Counted from the first letter of the stretch, positions 22,826 to 36,779 are shown. The stretch is DNA of 64,000 nucleotides from Pithys albifrons albifrons (GCF_047495875.1 NC_092462.1:38973669-39037668), one strand, 5' to 3'. Numbers and translations are program-made. Notes: generated by a model from the sequence alone, not told the origin.

Positions 22826-25800
22826 TTAAACATGTGACTGATGTTGGAATACTTTTTTCTTTCAGATATCCATTGAAGAGTGAATGAAAAATATCTAAGT
22901 ATGCAGCACTCCGCTGCTAAAAGTTCTATAGGCAATGCAGAGTGGCAGGAAATGCTGTAACAAAATTAACATTTAAACAAAATAGCTTGCCAGTGGGGAT
23001 CAAATATAAATACCAAACATAACAATCTTGCAATTCACACATACACAAAGAAAAAAAATTAACATTTGTTAGTATCTGTGTAAACCTACCTGCTCCAAAG
23101 AATTTGTTCAGCTGTATATTTTAAAAGCAGGTAAGCTGTTGCATATTTCCAATCAAATACAAATCACAGCATTAACATGCATACATACAAATACCACAGT
23201 ATGAATCACTGCATGCTAAAATCATTTCATCATCCTTCTTTAAAATAGCAAAAATGTATTTTCAAACAGTGAATGAGTGAGTCTTTGTAGACTTTCTTAG
23301 GATTCAGAATGCAATGTTAGTGGTAATTCCAAAATAGATGTACTAGGAAGGAACAAAGTTATTTTAGTTTGCCTGGAAGGCAGCAGATAGTACATTAATA
23401 AAACTATAATATTTCTATTTTACTTTTGGAATAAACTTAACTGACTGTGACTAGTCAAAATGAACACACATTATTTTGAGGCAAGTAGTTTCTGAAATAA
23501 ATTTTCTACTATAAATACAATTCCAATTTAACACTTATTGGATTTCACTAGGGAAAAAATCTTTACACTCGGGCATACAAAGTAAAATCTGAAAGTAAAC
23601 ATACTACTTATTTTAAAACTGTGTATTTTGACATACTCTTATTACCATTTATATAGTATGGAGAAGTACATAACATTTTAAAACATTTCACAGTATAAAC
23701 TACACCAAAAGAACTCTGTTCAGTTCCAACAGCAACTGTTGCATTCACTGTGACTTGGCAGTATGACTCCTGTCTGTTTACAGTACTGTTCTAGTGACAG
23801 GAATATTAATTTCCAAAAAAACCCTATTTAAAAAAAAAGCATTTAAAATTCTAATAATTTTGTTAGTCTTTAAACAAAAAGAAAAAAAAAACAACCAGAA
23901 AATGTTTCTACAAAAAGATTTATAAAGTCACCTGACAGCTGTAGTTACAGACTTTGTGTTAATGTTATAGATTTATTGTAATAGCTACAGAATATTTTTC
24001 CCTTTAAAATACCTAAGCTCTTCTCCTAAGGCATGGCAGAATTAGACACTCTGGACAGTATCTCAGTTAACCCAGGGAACAACCCAAAACCTGCCTACAA
24101 AGACAGTGAAGATGTGGACCTGCTCTTCCTCAAAGGTCAAGGAAACAAAAAATGCCTCTGTAACTCAAGGCAGGCTTTGTACTGTAAGACTGTAATGATT
24201 TTGCATCTTTTGTGGCTCAAGCTCAAAGACTACCTAATACATAAGCAATATCTGGATTATGCAGTCAAAGGCACAAACGTATCCATATCCACAAAAGAAA
24301 ATGTGTGTGAAACAAGGAAGGAGGCTAAGTTGTCCCTGCATATAAAATAAAAAGACAGAAAAGAGGACTGGGAACACAGTCTAAATCTCTTGGCACAAAC
24401 AAGGATAAGCTTTAACTTTTCTGCTCTTTTAGAGAGCTTACTGCAATGTCTGTTTAGAAAATCAGTGAGGTTTGCTATGCTCCTGGCTGTTGCAAATATA
24501 TCTTGTTTGTTCCAGAAAAAAAGTGAGGTATGATTCAAAATAAATCAAGCATAAGACTTCTCAGTCACATGACTGGGATGTGTTCAGCATGATAGTCCCT
24601 GTATACTGTGTGCAGAAATGACTCAGAAGCAAGTTCCACATTTGTCAGTCCAAGGAAGGGACACAACAGCAATTAAAACTGGTAACAACTGGCTGAGACT
24701 CAAATACATCTTATGCATCTAGATCTAACAGATGTAATAGAGCAATAGCTGAGGACTGATCAACATCATAATATCTAAATATAGCTGATGGGGAAAATGT
24801 ATTAAAAATAAAAAGGATGGGAAAAAATTGGCCTAGTTAGTAAGTTAATTCATAGAAGTCTGTGTGCTCACTGGCAGTTGCAAGGATTCTTATTAAATAG
24901 TTCTTTCTTTGAAGCTTGAATAGTTTCCCAGAGCACAGCGCCAGAATAATAAAAAACTATTTACACAAGTAACTTCCATGTTTCTTACTTCTTGTTGATT
25001 GGAGATCAGTGTGCAGTTAAATATTCATATATGTGTTTGGATATTTTCCAATACTTTGATAAGAATTAGATGTAAGAAAGAACTTGGGCACCTACAAGTT
25101 ACCTTTCATTTTATCTGCTTAGTCACAAGTCCAAGAGTTAGACAATTTAAAGAGTATGAAAAAGATCTTGCGCACCAATCAGAAGGATGCCTAGGAATAA
25201 CCAATAGGAAGACTAAGAACTGCAAAATAAATAAAAATCCATCCAGTTTATGGCATACGTTTAGTAAAGTAGGTATCAGAATGAGGGTGTCAAATGCTTC
25301 TCCTTCAACAATTTGAAGATAAAGCTTCTATTGTAAATACAGATGGAGAAGAAAGAAAACATATTTTACATGATAGTATAATGCAGAAACACTCACTCGT
25401 GAAATGAAAAATCCAAATTCACTTGTCTTTTCTGCTTGAGGCAATTCAAATACATCTTTAATGATGCATCCTCATCACCAAATTGTAGCATTCTCTGGAT
25501 AGGACATTCCTCATTCCTTCCAACTGATGTTCAGAAAAAGTGTGACACCCTACCCACAACCCAAACCTTATCCATTACTCAAAAACTATTTTGATCTCTG
25601 TCTTCTGACTTTTCCCCAAGATCAGTGCTTCAACTGCAATGCTTTTGATGGCCTCCACTCACTGATCCCCTCACACTCTCCTCGGACAAGTTCATTCAGT
25701 TATTTTCTTTCCATTTCTCTTACATCCATTCAATAGATTGCAAAATGACAGTTTTGAACATCAATCTCCTTTTGCTACTTTAAATATTTAATAGTCAAAA

Positions 25801-26571
25801 CTAGCAATTAGTTTTCTTCCTCACAGATTTTAATATTCTTTCACAACCGCTACTAAGCTCATTATATAGACGATAGGTACCTCCTGAAAGACTATAAAGA
25901 TAGACATGTTGGGAACTCTGTAAAATATGAATTCACTAGCAGCTAGTGGGCAGATTTTACAGAAAATTAGACATATCCCTTGTTAGCCAAACTTTTGATA
26001 GGCTCTTCCAATCTTTCAAATACCTTTCCATCCTTGAACAGAAAACTTTAGACAAAATTCCATAAGCATAATGAAACACAAAACCTCTTGAAATAGCCCT
26101 AGTGGGTGAAATCAAAATATCTCCCTTGTCCAATATTCAAATTTCAAAAAAAGGTTTGTTAATAGACAGTTTTAGAAGTAAAATGAGGAATATAGCCCAT
26201 TATAGCCTTATTATTCAAAGAAATTTAGTTTGTAGCACCCTAAGAAATTTCTGAGACCTCTTTCCTCCTTTTATAGAAAGAAAAATACATTCCTTTGCAA
26301 TCTGCCACTTACCTAGCACCAAGGCTGGTTTCAGTTCTAAATTAAACACTACTGTTACCAATTAAACAATTTCAGGTTTCAGCAGTCTCAGATTAATCCC
26401 AAGATTCTGGTAATCAATTACTACCTTCATTATTAGAGACCTCTTCATTTGAAGCTATACTTTAGGTTCATTCCTCATTGGGTGGAAACTAGCTCCTACA
26501 GATTAGCTCACAATGCTGTGAGTAATTACCACCATTATTTAGCTTTGTGTGTTATAGCTGTGTCTTATCAT
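22826..26571. other. Non-coding stretch
   Basis: AT-rich sequence with no exon or repeat recognised. Frames such as 24033-24350 and 24999-25316 have no visible domain or flanking splice logic. Confidence 0.5.
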
Positions 26572-27347
26572 ATCATAGAATATCCTGAGTTTGAAGGGAC
26601 CCATAAGGATCATCAAAGTCCAACTCCTGGCCTTGAACATAACAGCCCCAATAATCATATCTTGTGCCGGATAATATCCAAACACTTGAGCTCTGTTAGC
26701 CTTGGTGCTGACCACTTCCCTGGTGGACCTAGTCCAGTCTTGGACCACCCTCTGGGTGAAAAATCTTTTCCTAATATCTAACTTACATCTTCCCTGACAC
26801 AACTTCATATAATTTCTTAGGGTCCTATCACTGATCATCATGGAGAAGAGATCAGCCCCTCCTCTTCTCCTCATGAGGAAGTTATAACTGCAATGAGGTC
26901 TTCCCTCAGTCTCCTCTTCTCCAGGCTGAACTGACTAAGTGACCTCAGCTGCTCCTTACACGGCTTAATATCTTTCTTACATAGCAATGCCCAAAACTGC
27001 ACACAATATTCCAGCAGGTGAGGCTGCCCCAGCGCAGAGCAGAGTGGGACAATCCCCTCCCTTGACTGGCTGGCAGTGCTTTGCCTGATGCCCCCCAGGA
27101 CATGATTGGCCCTCCTGGCTGCCAGGGCACTGCTGACTCAGACTCAACTTGCCATTGACCAGAACCCACAGGTCCCTTTCTGTGGCACTGCTTTCCAACA
27201 TCTCATTCCACAGTCTGTATGTACATCTGGGGCTGCCCCATCCCACATGCAGAGTCCAGCACTTTCTCTTCTTAAACTTCCTATGGTTGGTGAATGCCCA
27301 CTCCTCTGTCTTGTTGAGGTCTCTCTGCAGGGCCTCCCTGTCTTTGA

Positions 27348-27992
27348 GGGAGTGTCTTGGTTTGAGATAAGCAACTGCCAACCCCCCCAAGCACAGAGAG
27401 AAAAGCCTCCCTCCTAACACCAGGGAAAGGGAGGAAAAGAGAGGGGAAAGAAAGAAAACCACTTCAAACCGCATTTATACTAAATCTACATGTATTTTTC
27501 ACAGAAAGAAAGAGACAATTAGAAGAGAGTACAAATATACACTCACACAAGTCTGCAACAACAACAAAGTCCAGTTCCCCACCTCAACTTCTGAACAAAC
27601 ACACAAATTCTACTGTCTTAAATACACATTACTTAAGAAGAAGCTTATTCCCCAGGGAGACAAACCCAAGCAGAAAGGAGAGACCCAGAACAACATATTT
27701 TACTTTCCTGAGATACCCTGTGAGCCAGTGGTGGGCCTGGTCCTCTCCATCCTCCCGGGACAGCATTGTGCGTCCTCCCAAGAGGAGGGTTGAGAAGCGA
27801 CTGCCTTAACCACTCCCACACTGGTTCCTACTTCCCTGGAGATGATGTCATAATGTGGTATGGAATACAAAATTACTGGCTAGAAGAGGTCAGCTGTTAA
27901 CTCAGCCCAGCTCAAGTCAGCTGACAGCTTCGGCCTAGTCCAGATTTCAGAGCCCAAATTTAGGCCCACCTAGGTGAACCCATAACAGGGAG
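27348..27992 (-). mobile_element. Solo LTR (635 bp) with 5-bp target duplication gggag
   Basis: The LTR spans 27353-27987 and is flanked by gggag at 27348-27352 and 27988-27992. On the minus strand it begins TGTTATGGG and ends CTCAAACCAAGACA, nearly the same 3' terminus as the full-length ERV LTR (CTCAAACCGAGACA). The rest differs, so it is a relative rather than a member of the same subfamily. It lies inside an older CR1, and the CR1 text rejoins across one copy of the duplication. It was formed by LTR-LTR recombination of a provirus. Confidence 0.85.
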
Positions 27993-28221
27993 TCAACAGC
28001 TCCAATTGCTCATCCACCACATGATGTGTTTATCCAACGCATTCTGGACATTTTGTCCAGAAGGATACTGCTAGACACAGTATTGAAAGCTTGCAGAAAT
28101 CCAAAAAGTTTACGTGAGCTGGATCCCCTTGATCAGCTAGGTAGGTTACCTCATGAACGTGTGCTGGCTGTTACCAATGACTGTGTTGTCTTGTGGGTAT
28201 ATTTCCATAACTCCCAGAATA

Positions 28222-28859
28222 ATCTTAGAATTGATTGGGTTGGAGTTCATTGAGTCCAACCCTTGGTCCAACTCTAGTTCATTTACTAGATCATGGCACT
28301 CAGCGCCACGTCCAATCTGCGTTTAAAAATCTCCACCACCTCTCTGGGCAGCCCATTCCAATGCCTGATTACTCTCTCTGTAAAGAATTTTTTTCTGATA
28401 TCCAACTTAAATTTCCCCTGGCAGAGCTTAAGCCCCTGCCCCCTTGTCCTACTGCTGAGTGCCTGGGAGAAGAGACCAGCCCCCACCTGGCTAGAACTTC
28501 CTTTCAGGTCACCTCTGAGCCTCCTCTTCTCCAGGCTAAACAACTCCAGCTCCCTCAGCCTCTCCCCATAGGGCTTGTGCTCCAGTCCCTTCACCAGCCT
28601 TGTTGCTCTTCTCTGGACCCACTCCAGCACCTCAATATCCTTTCTGAACTGAGGGTCCCAGAACTGAACATAGTACTCAAGGTGTGGCCACGCTATTTTT
28701 GATACAGGACAGGATCCCATTGGCCTTCTTGGCCACCTGGCACACTGTTGGCTCATGTTGAGCTTCCCGTCCATTGGTACCCCAAGGTCCCTTTCCGCCT
28801 GGCTGCTTTCCAGCCACTCTGTGCCCAGCCTGTAGCGCTGCATGGGGTTGTTGTATCTT
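28222..28859 (-). mobile_element. Younger CR1 inserted in the old CR1
   Basis: The insert spans 28227-28854 and is flanked by atctt at 28222-28226 and 28855-28859. The minus strand encodes a long open remnant of the CR1 ORF2 C-terminus (within 28286-28945), with features such as [27 protein letters not shown] and [11 protein letters not shown]. This region folds the RT thumb and C-terminal segment. An open frame of more than 200 codons shows that this copy is younger than its host CR1. It is 5'-truncated and so cannot move by itself. Confidence 0.85.
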
Positions 28860-29895
28860 CTCCATAACTTTCCCAGGCACTGAAGTGAGACTGACAGATC
28901 CATAGTTTCCAGGGTCCTCCTTGCTCTTCTTGAAAATTGTGACAACTTTAGTCAGCTTCCACACAACCAGGACCTCTTCAGCTTCCCAAGACCATTGAAA
29001 AATCATCAAGAGAGGCCTTGCAATGACATCAGCTAGATCTTTGGTCCTCCAGCTCAGGGCATTGAGACCTTCTTAGTCCATCATCCATGCTGAAGACAGA
29101 GGAAAAGAAAGCATTAAACACCTCTGCCTTGTCTCTGTCTCTGTTTATGATGTGTTATTTCTATACTGCCTTTGCTTCCACTGGGTGTACACTTTCCTTT
29201 CTCACCTTATATCAAAGAGGAGATCCCTGTTCAACCAAGCTAGCTTTCCACCTCCCCTGCTTGACTTCCAACATTTTGGAATTGCCTGTTCCTCTGACCT
29301 TAGGAGGTGATGTTTAAAAAGTGGCCACCACCGATGGACCCCAGCACCTGTGAAAATATTTTCCTGGGGGACTTATGAATTCCCTGATCATCCTGGAGTC
29401 TGCTCTCCTCATGTCTAGCGTTGAAGTTTTGTTGGCACTTACACTTTTCCTCCTGTCAACAGAGCTTTTAAATTCAATCATTTTGTGGTCGCTGTGGCCA
29501 AAATGGCCATCAATCTCCACTTCATGAGACCCTCTCTGTTAACAAACAACAAATCAATGAAGGCATCTTTCCTAGTCAGCTCCCATAATACCTGAACAAC
29601 AAATTTATCATTCAAGTGTTTTAGGATGTGTTTTCGGACCTGTTTGCACCAGCAGTGTGATACTCCCAGTTAATTTTCAGCAAGTTAAGTCCCCCATAAG
29701 GACAAGGGCCATTGATTTGGAGGTGCCTCTTAGTTCCTTGAAGAATAATTCACCAGAATCATCATCCTGGCTGGGAGGTCTATAGTAGACTCCCACAATG
29801 ACATCCGCTTTAATTGTATGTCCCTTAAGCCATACCCAGAGGGTAGTGTGCCATTGACCACTGCCAGCTACATCTTTGTTGAGTTCAAATTTTAT

Positions 29896-31187
29896 AATTC
29901 AGAGGTCTATGAGTTTCTCCCTAGTGGAATCCCTACAACTTAAATAAACTGGAGGAGAAGACATTGTGCTCATAGTAAGTTGCAACTCAAATCTCTTTTC
30001 ACTTGAATTAAACACAGTAGTGCCATAATATGTCTGAGCTTTTCCTCTTTTCTATGATTAGATACATTTTTCTCTTCCAAAAATACTGTCCTCTTACTTC
30101 CAACAGGTACCTGCTTAAGAATGCTGGACCTATTTTTATCTCATGCCCAAAAAAATTCCCTGCTATCTGTGAGCATATTGACTATCTCTCTCTCTCTTCT
30201 AATTTCCACTTTAAAAATTTTTATCTCTACATAAGCACTACTAAACTGATTTGGTGGATTATTCCTACAAAGATTTTGAATTTAACTGCATTAACATTAC
30301 CATACATGTAAAACTCCTCATAGAACTCTTTTCCTAACTACACCTCAAACTAGGTTTTACGTACTGCTCAGACACAAAATCAAGAGATACTGATATTTTT
30401 TTTCAGTGACTCTGAAAAGCAACCATTTATGAAATCTAAATGTCTGCATTATTGGCTATTGGAACATTCATCCAGTCAAAATAAGCACTTTGAATAATGC
30501 TAAACATCCGCATTTCATGCTTTATAAAGAGTACAAATTTCTCTGCTTATATACTGTATTTCAAAGCCAATAGATATTAAAAAAATCACACTACTTTAGT
30601 TTACATTGAGAACAATCCACAAACCCTAAATGAGTCAGAATATTTTAAAGCATTTCAAATGAATTAAGGTTCTTAACCAACATCTCACTTAAAGGACTGC
30701 TAAAACACAAACTAAAATATGAACAATCTTGTTGTTATCACAGTCTGTTTTCACTGTTGAAGCAACTGCCTATTTCCTGCAATAACAACCGCACACACAC
30801 CATTGTAGACAAAACAATATGAATAGTTGGCCAGGTCAGATGAACCAAATGCTCTCATTTTACCAAAGGGAGAATGCAAAATAATATTACAATACAACTT
30901 TCAGTGTGGATAGAAAATACGCTACTTGCACAGCCATTTTCAAATGAACGGTATTTTCATAATAAATCCAAGTTTATATATTTTTAACAGGGAGTGTAAT
31001 CTGGATGCACACAACTAGCCTGGCACATCCTAACACTGAAGTCACCTACATCCTGCAGAGAAAGAAGCCTCCTTAAAATGCATGACAAAATCTCAAAGAT
31101 TTAAAAAAAATCTTTGACTTCATTGAAAATAAGACAGCAGGTATTCTGGGTCAGAAGAAATTACTTTAATTGCAATAAACAGTAACT
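29896..31187. other. Non-coding stretch
   Basis: AT-rich sequence; no repeat or exon recognised. Confidence 0.5.
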
Positions 31188-31722
31188 GGATGAATTGGAA
31201 GGCACCCATAAGGATCATTAAGTCCAACTCCTGGCCTTGCACAGGACCATCCCCAAGCGTCACACCATGTGCCTGGGAGTATCATCCAAATGCTTCTTGA
31301 ACTCTGTCAGGCTTGGTGCTAAGACCACTTCCCTGAGGAGCCTGTTCCAGTACCCAGTCATCATCTGGGTGAAGAACCTTTTTCTAATATCCAACTAAAT
31401 CTTCCTGACACAATTTCGGGCCATTCCCTCAGGTTCTGGCACTGATCACCATGGAGAAGAAATCAGGGCCTGCCCCTCATCTTCCCCTCATGAGGAAGTT
31501 GTAACTGCAATGAGGTCTCCCCTTAGTCTCCTCTTCTCCAGGCTGAGCAGACCAAGTGTCCTCAGTCGCTTCTCACACGGCTTCTCCTCAAGGCCCTTCA
31601 CCATCTTCCTTGTCCTCCTCTGGACACTCTAACAGCTTAAAATCTTTCTTATATTGTGGTGCCCAAAACTGCACACAACAGTCAGGGTTAGGCTGCCCCA
31701 GTGAAAGCAGAGAGGGACAATC
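31188..31722 (-). repeat. CR1 LINE 3' fragment, antisense
   Basis: Contains ggcacccataaggatcatt, agtccaactcctggccttg, the caggaccatccccaag block and cacggcttctcctcaaggcc. It is the same CR1 subfamily type as the old copy starting at 26572, with shared phrases such as 'ctcatgaggaagttgtaactgcaatgagg'. 5'-truncated. Confidence 0.85.
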
Positions 31723-32480
31723 TGCTCTCAGCACCTATAATTTCCTAAAAATCTATTAAGCACATGGCCAACTAAGTATAGATTTAGTAAACAGAATCTC
31801 CCTGCATGCAAGCCCAATTTCCATACACCTGTTCCTTGGTACCTGCAGTGTTTTACCAATGTACAAGACACCTGTGAAAAGAAATAGCATAGGTGGACAT
31901 GAAAATTACTTTAAGTATCTGAATTCTATCACATGTGTATGGAAGTGTTGGGAAGTTAAAAATAAATCAAAGCCAAAAGAACCAGAGAAACCAATCCATG
32001 GCCTCAGGAGAAAAAAGCCTGGAAGTTGCACTCATTAAATAGGATACCATATCAAATTGCCTGTGAAAAATATATCGCAATATTTCATCAACAAATTAGT
32101 GTTTTTTCTGTGTTTGAGTTATTAAAGTATGCAGGCAGATAATCAGGCTCTGGTATTGGGTTTAGTTGTCTGAAGACAACATGATATAAGAAATTGCCAG
32201 GCATATTGAATAACAGTGAGAATCTGATGAAAGTTGCAAATCACACTGAGAGGCATGTCTGGATTTCAAGTGGTTAAGGGAGAGTCAAGACAACCTTGGT
32301 TAAACCTCCTGGATAATTAAGGTAGGCAATGGGGACTTTTGGGGTGCTCTTGTAAAGCCAGTGGTATGTGGCATTCCACTTACAGTATCTGGAATGGAAA
32401 AAGTCCTGTCAGAAGTGGACCGGTGAAGAAAACGAAGAAGCTAATTCTAATGCCTTAAAACCTGAGGTTTTTAATGTTGT
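31723..32480. other. Unclassified, possibly repeat-derived
   Basis: No exon. The part from about 32230 to 32460 (for example gtggcattccacttacagtatctgg and gtcctgtcagaagtggaccgg) reads like a dispersed-repeat fragment, but I cannot name the family. Confidence 0.35.
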
Positions 32481-32499
32481 TTAAATTTAAACTATGGAG

Positions 32500-33060
32500 T
32501 CTATTGTTCTTTTTTGCTAAATCACCCTTCTTCTTCCCAAAATCCCCTGAGTTACCCTTATCTTCCACTTTGGAATGTCTGCAGTGTCCTTGATGAAGGC
32601 TCAGAAAGTTTTCTCATTGGCCTATATCTAAACCTTACTATTGGTTGTTAACCCTTGCATTCTATTGGTGAAAATCCAAAACCCCTCGGGATCCCTATTG
32701 GTCAGATCCTGATCCTGCTTTGAACCCATAAATACCCCCTTCTGATATCAATAATGCTCTCTTGTCCCTCCTGTGGTCCCTGTGTGGTCCATGCAGGCTC
32801 CCTGGGGGCAGTGGGGGGAGCACATCCTCCAGGTAATGGGCTAAGCCCTGGACCTAGAGACCCACTCAACCGTTGCAGTGGTACCTAGGTACAACTGTGA
32901 CCTGTGGCGTAGAAGTACTTATATAAAAATAGTTAATTTTGGAAGGACAAGGATGGAGATAAGGGGAGATTAAGATGGATCAACAAGATGAGCAAAGTGG
33001 ACAGAAGTGAGGGAATAAAAGAGACCTGACACATAAGCAAACTACTGCTCATTATACTTG
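32500..33060 (+). repeat. Putative LTR fragment with CCAAT/TATA promoter
   Basis: Four inverted CCAAT boxes (ATTGG at 32616, 32640, 32664 and 32697) precede a TATA-like ATAAATA at 32728-32734, about 27 bases after the last one. AATAAA occurs at 33014-33019. This spacing looks like a retroviral U3 and R. The ends and target duplication are not visible, so the limits and family are uncertain. A cellular promoter is less likely because the region has few CpGs. Confidence 0.4.
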
Positions 33061-36000
33061 TATGGCTTACGTTGCTCATGTTTATGAGCGCTCTGTGTGT
33101 TTAGTAGGTGTCTGCAATGGCTGACTGCACCTGTAATATGTATGTTTGTGTTTGATACAGGTGTACCAACTGGGAAGCAGCCTGGCTACTGACTGTCTGA
33201 TAAGGTAGAGAAGCTAACACCTTGCATCCAGGAAGGTTCATATTCTGACTGACTAACCTTAATTTCTTTCATTTGATGGGATCAATTCATACTTCCTCTA
33301 CCACTAAATATCAGGAAAAATGAAAATACATAATTATATGGTCCATTAGTTCTTGTGTCTCTTTTTTTCTCTCTCCTCAGTTCATCGGAGAACTATTTAG
33401 CAATTATTTGTTTATTCAACCATACTAGGATAGCAACAAGATCATTCAGACAGGCAAATAAAAGAGCAAATTGTCCAGATATTTAAAATAAATGGACGTA
33501 AGCAGTGCTCTATGCTATATCCATTAGGCCTGAAAAATCAGGACAGAACAAGGTTTGAGTTGACTATAATCTGTAACACAGGGAAATCACTTCCATCTGC
33601 CAAAATTAAATGATGGCCAAGCACTCTGCTCAAATAAGACACCAATCTACTTGAAAATGTCAATGGATCCACAATCCATTTAAAAACTCTATACGGAATT
33701 TCACAGTTAATTCTAATGAGAACAGCAAATTATTTTGCTGCCCTATAGTTTTCATAACAAATATTTGTTAATGGGAAAATGTGAGACTATCATGAATTGC
33801 GAGACATTTTAGATTGGACTTTGTTTTCAATGTGCTGTGCTATATACCAGCTTCTATTGATTACTCTAATTTATTGCAACAGCATTTTTTAAAAGCAACA
33901 GGATGAGAGTGCCCAACGGCTGAGAGAGCATAAAAAGAAACATTGCAAGCATTCTGCATCAGACTTAGCATACCTTTATTATTTGCTAAGTTTGTTTGTT
34001 TTCGTTTCTTTTAATATTGTCTCTTTCATTGCCAGGTCTATTTAAATTAGTAGCTCTACCAGTATTAGTAAAAAAGACAATTTTTTACACAGTGCTCTCA
34101 GAACAATATTTAGCTACATTAATATTTCACCTTCCTAAAAAATTCTTCACAGATGATAAAGTGAAATAATCTTATATTTTTCAGTTAAAAGTATATTCCA
34201 GCTTGTTGCAATGCAAGTCCAGAAATAAGGTCCCTGATAAAAGCATACATTTTAAAATGTTAAAAGATACGTTTAAAGTCTAGCAGACAGGTCATCTCAT
34301 ACAGGTAGAATTCTACATAAGAAAACTTAGAAAGTTTGGAGATGAGGGCTAAAGATGAAGCAATACAGATTTAACATAGAAAAACTAATTAAAGCCCCAG
34401 TACGCAAATAATTTTTCAAGTGAAAAATGATACAGTAATGATTATCTTAAAATGAGCACAATATCTTTTGATGTACATGTGAAAACTTATCTAGGAGTGA
34501 TTAAATCAATAAAAGTTGGCAAGTTTTTTAAGAGCTAAAAGAATATACATCATAAAAAGACAGAGTTCACTATGCCATATAGCAACAATATTTATAGAAG
34601 AAGCAAACAAGAGGATGCTGCTTACCGTATTCCATGATAGAAATACTGTTGAAGAGAAATATGCACGTAAGCTTTTCCAACTATTAAACATTATTAATAC
34701 TCATAAATCAAGGAAATTCACTGGATCATTTTTAAAATTTTAAAATTCTAGCTCTTATTTACAGATGTATTCAAATCCCCATTCACATCCTTTACTCACA
34801 GAAAGACTTTTATTGAAGTCAAAGGGACGATTAATCTCAGGAACATTCATTGTGTACCAATTCAGGTTTTAAACAAGCTTGACTGATGTAAGTTTTTCAC
34901 ATAGGAAGCAGAATTTCACCCCTAACAGGTGTCTATTCTTTTCTGTTAATACAAGAAACTCAGAAGAAAGATCTTCAGTAGTCTCTAGTCAGAACAAGAG
35001 TTAAAAAAGTATATCAATTAAGCACATTCAATTAGCCAACTGTATACCAGTTTAAATTATAATTAGTTCAATAATTTTAGGCTTGTTTAAATTAGCTCTT
35101 TGTATGCACCATACTTCTTAATGCATACTTTTGCTGTTTAGATGAGTCAATAAAACAATATTAGAAGTAGGAAACTGACAGACCACTCATCACAGCAAAC
35201 AGGAAGTCTGTATTTTGCATTTCGCTACAATTTTGATAAATGGATGACCTGTATAGCAACCACCATAAAATAGTTTTGCTTATTTATATTTCAATTTCTG
35301 TATTCCAAGAAACCTTTAACTCCCGTTCAAATCTCTACAAATTTGCAAAATTCTACCTTTACCCTAAACATTTAAGGAAAGGCTATTTTGGATTCCTGAG
35401 AACACACATTATGAACAGTCAAAAAGATGGAGAAAGCATTTTAATTAAGCATGCTATTGTTGTCAGACAACAACCACAATAGAAAAAGTTCTGATTCTCT
35501 TATTTCTACTTTAAACCGCAGAAATGTATTTGGAAATGTAATATGTTACTATAGCCAGGGCTTCAGAGATGGACAAAAATTGAATAGGGAAATAAAATAG
35601 GAATTTCATTTCATATTAGAGGAGCTTGTACTATAATAAGGCAAAATAATGACATAAATGTCTGTTTCATTTAGAAAACAACTATCAGCAAGTTTTGGCA
35701 TGGTTTTTGACACTACTGACCATCAACTCCCACCAACTTCTTTACTGTTCATACTTAGAACTTCTTGAAAAATCCATCCCTTTTTCATTTTAGATCTGTG
35801 CTGCAATCACTGCACTTGAGTAACTTCTTACTGAACTCTGTATGTGCTTCACCTGAATTCAGTTGTAGAACCTGAGTCCATACTGCAAGTTCTTCAAGAT
35901 GGAAGATATATCTAATTTATTTGAATTATTTTGGATGGAAAAACATTTGCCTAAAAAGAATTTAGACTTCACAGAAACTTCACATTTATATGACAGACAA

Positions 36001-36779
36001 CAAAACATTGGATGTTTAGTATGAAAAGTCTTTTCTATTATAGCCATTGATCATTTACAAGTCCTATATAATTTAAAATTAATGCAACCTTGGGTACAAT
36101 ACAAACCTTCTGTAACATGTTTCCCTTAACACAGATCTAAGCAGGTTATTTATTTAAAGATTTATTTACCTTTTAATAAAAACGAACAGAGTAAATATGA
36201 TGTGCTAGTGTGCTACTCCAGGATTTGTGATAATAAAATGTCAAAGAACAAGCTGCAAGCTGTTTGTTGCTTAAGATACTCAAAGAATTAATTTTACGCT
36301 GGCATATACTGCAATTAGAAATAGCTCTGTGCATCCTGATTAAACTAGTAGCTATGGAAACCAAAGTAGACTAGAATAAGTGTAAAAGGAGAATAATGAA
36401 TAAGCCAATCATAAAACTCCTTTAATCTCTTTATTTTTAACCTCTCTCATAATGCATATTGGAATACTAAGGGTCAATACTACTATTTTTTTTTTTAACC
36501 TTTGTATATTTGGAAGTAACAGTAATCTTTCCAAACTACTTCCTGGGTATTAGATTTGGTTTTCACTTCAGAACTTCTCATCCCACATAATCTCAGAAAG
36601 CACACCATTTTTAATGACCCAACCTGTATTAAATAATTGTATATATTTATCCCTTTATAAAATGAGAAGTCTGTGTTTTCAAGAACATGAAAACTCCATT
36701 GTGCTCTATCCTTTCTGCTACTCTGATAGCCATCTGCTGATCATATTCTAATTTAGCAATTTCCTTATGGTTGGGGACA
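33061..36779. other. Non-coding stretch
   Basis: AT-rich sequence with no recognised exon or repeat. Confidence 0.5.

Larger units (their letters stand above)
26572..29895 (-). mobile_element. Old CR1 LINE, antisense, interrupted by a solo LTR and a second CR1
   Basis: The 3' tail is at the left (catagaatatcc). Reading the minus strand, the body retains RT remnants ([12 protein letters not shown] at the right of 28677-29009) and endonuclease remnants (GHSDHKMIEF in 29314-29520 and a YYRPPSQ-like segment near 29780). About 2 kb of element survives. It is split at 27353-27987 by a solo LTR and at 28227-28854 by another CR1. The sequence on either side of each insert rejoins into the CR1 consensus. 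The frames are broken by stops and indels, so it is inactive. Confidence 0.85.

Noticed and set aside
26977..27474. Minus-strand frame of 165 aa
   Set aside because: It spans the CR1/solo-LTR junction, so it is a chance fusion of two repeats.
28286..28945. Minus-strand frame of 219 aa as a host gene
   Set aside because: Its sequence is the C-terminal part of CR1 ORF2 fused at one end to the older CR1. It is a repeat remnant.
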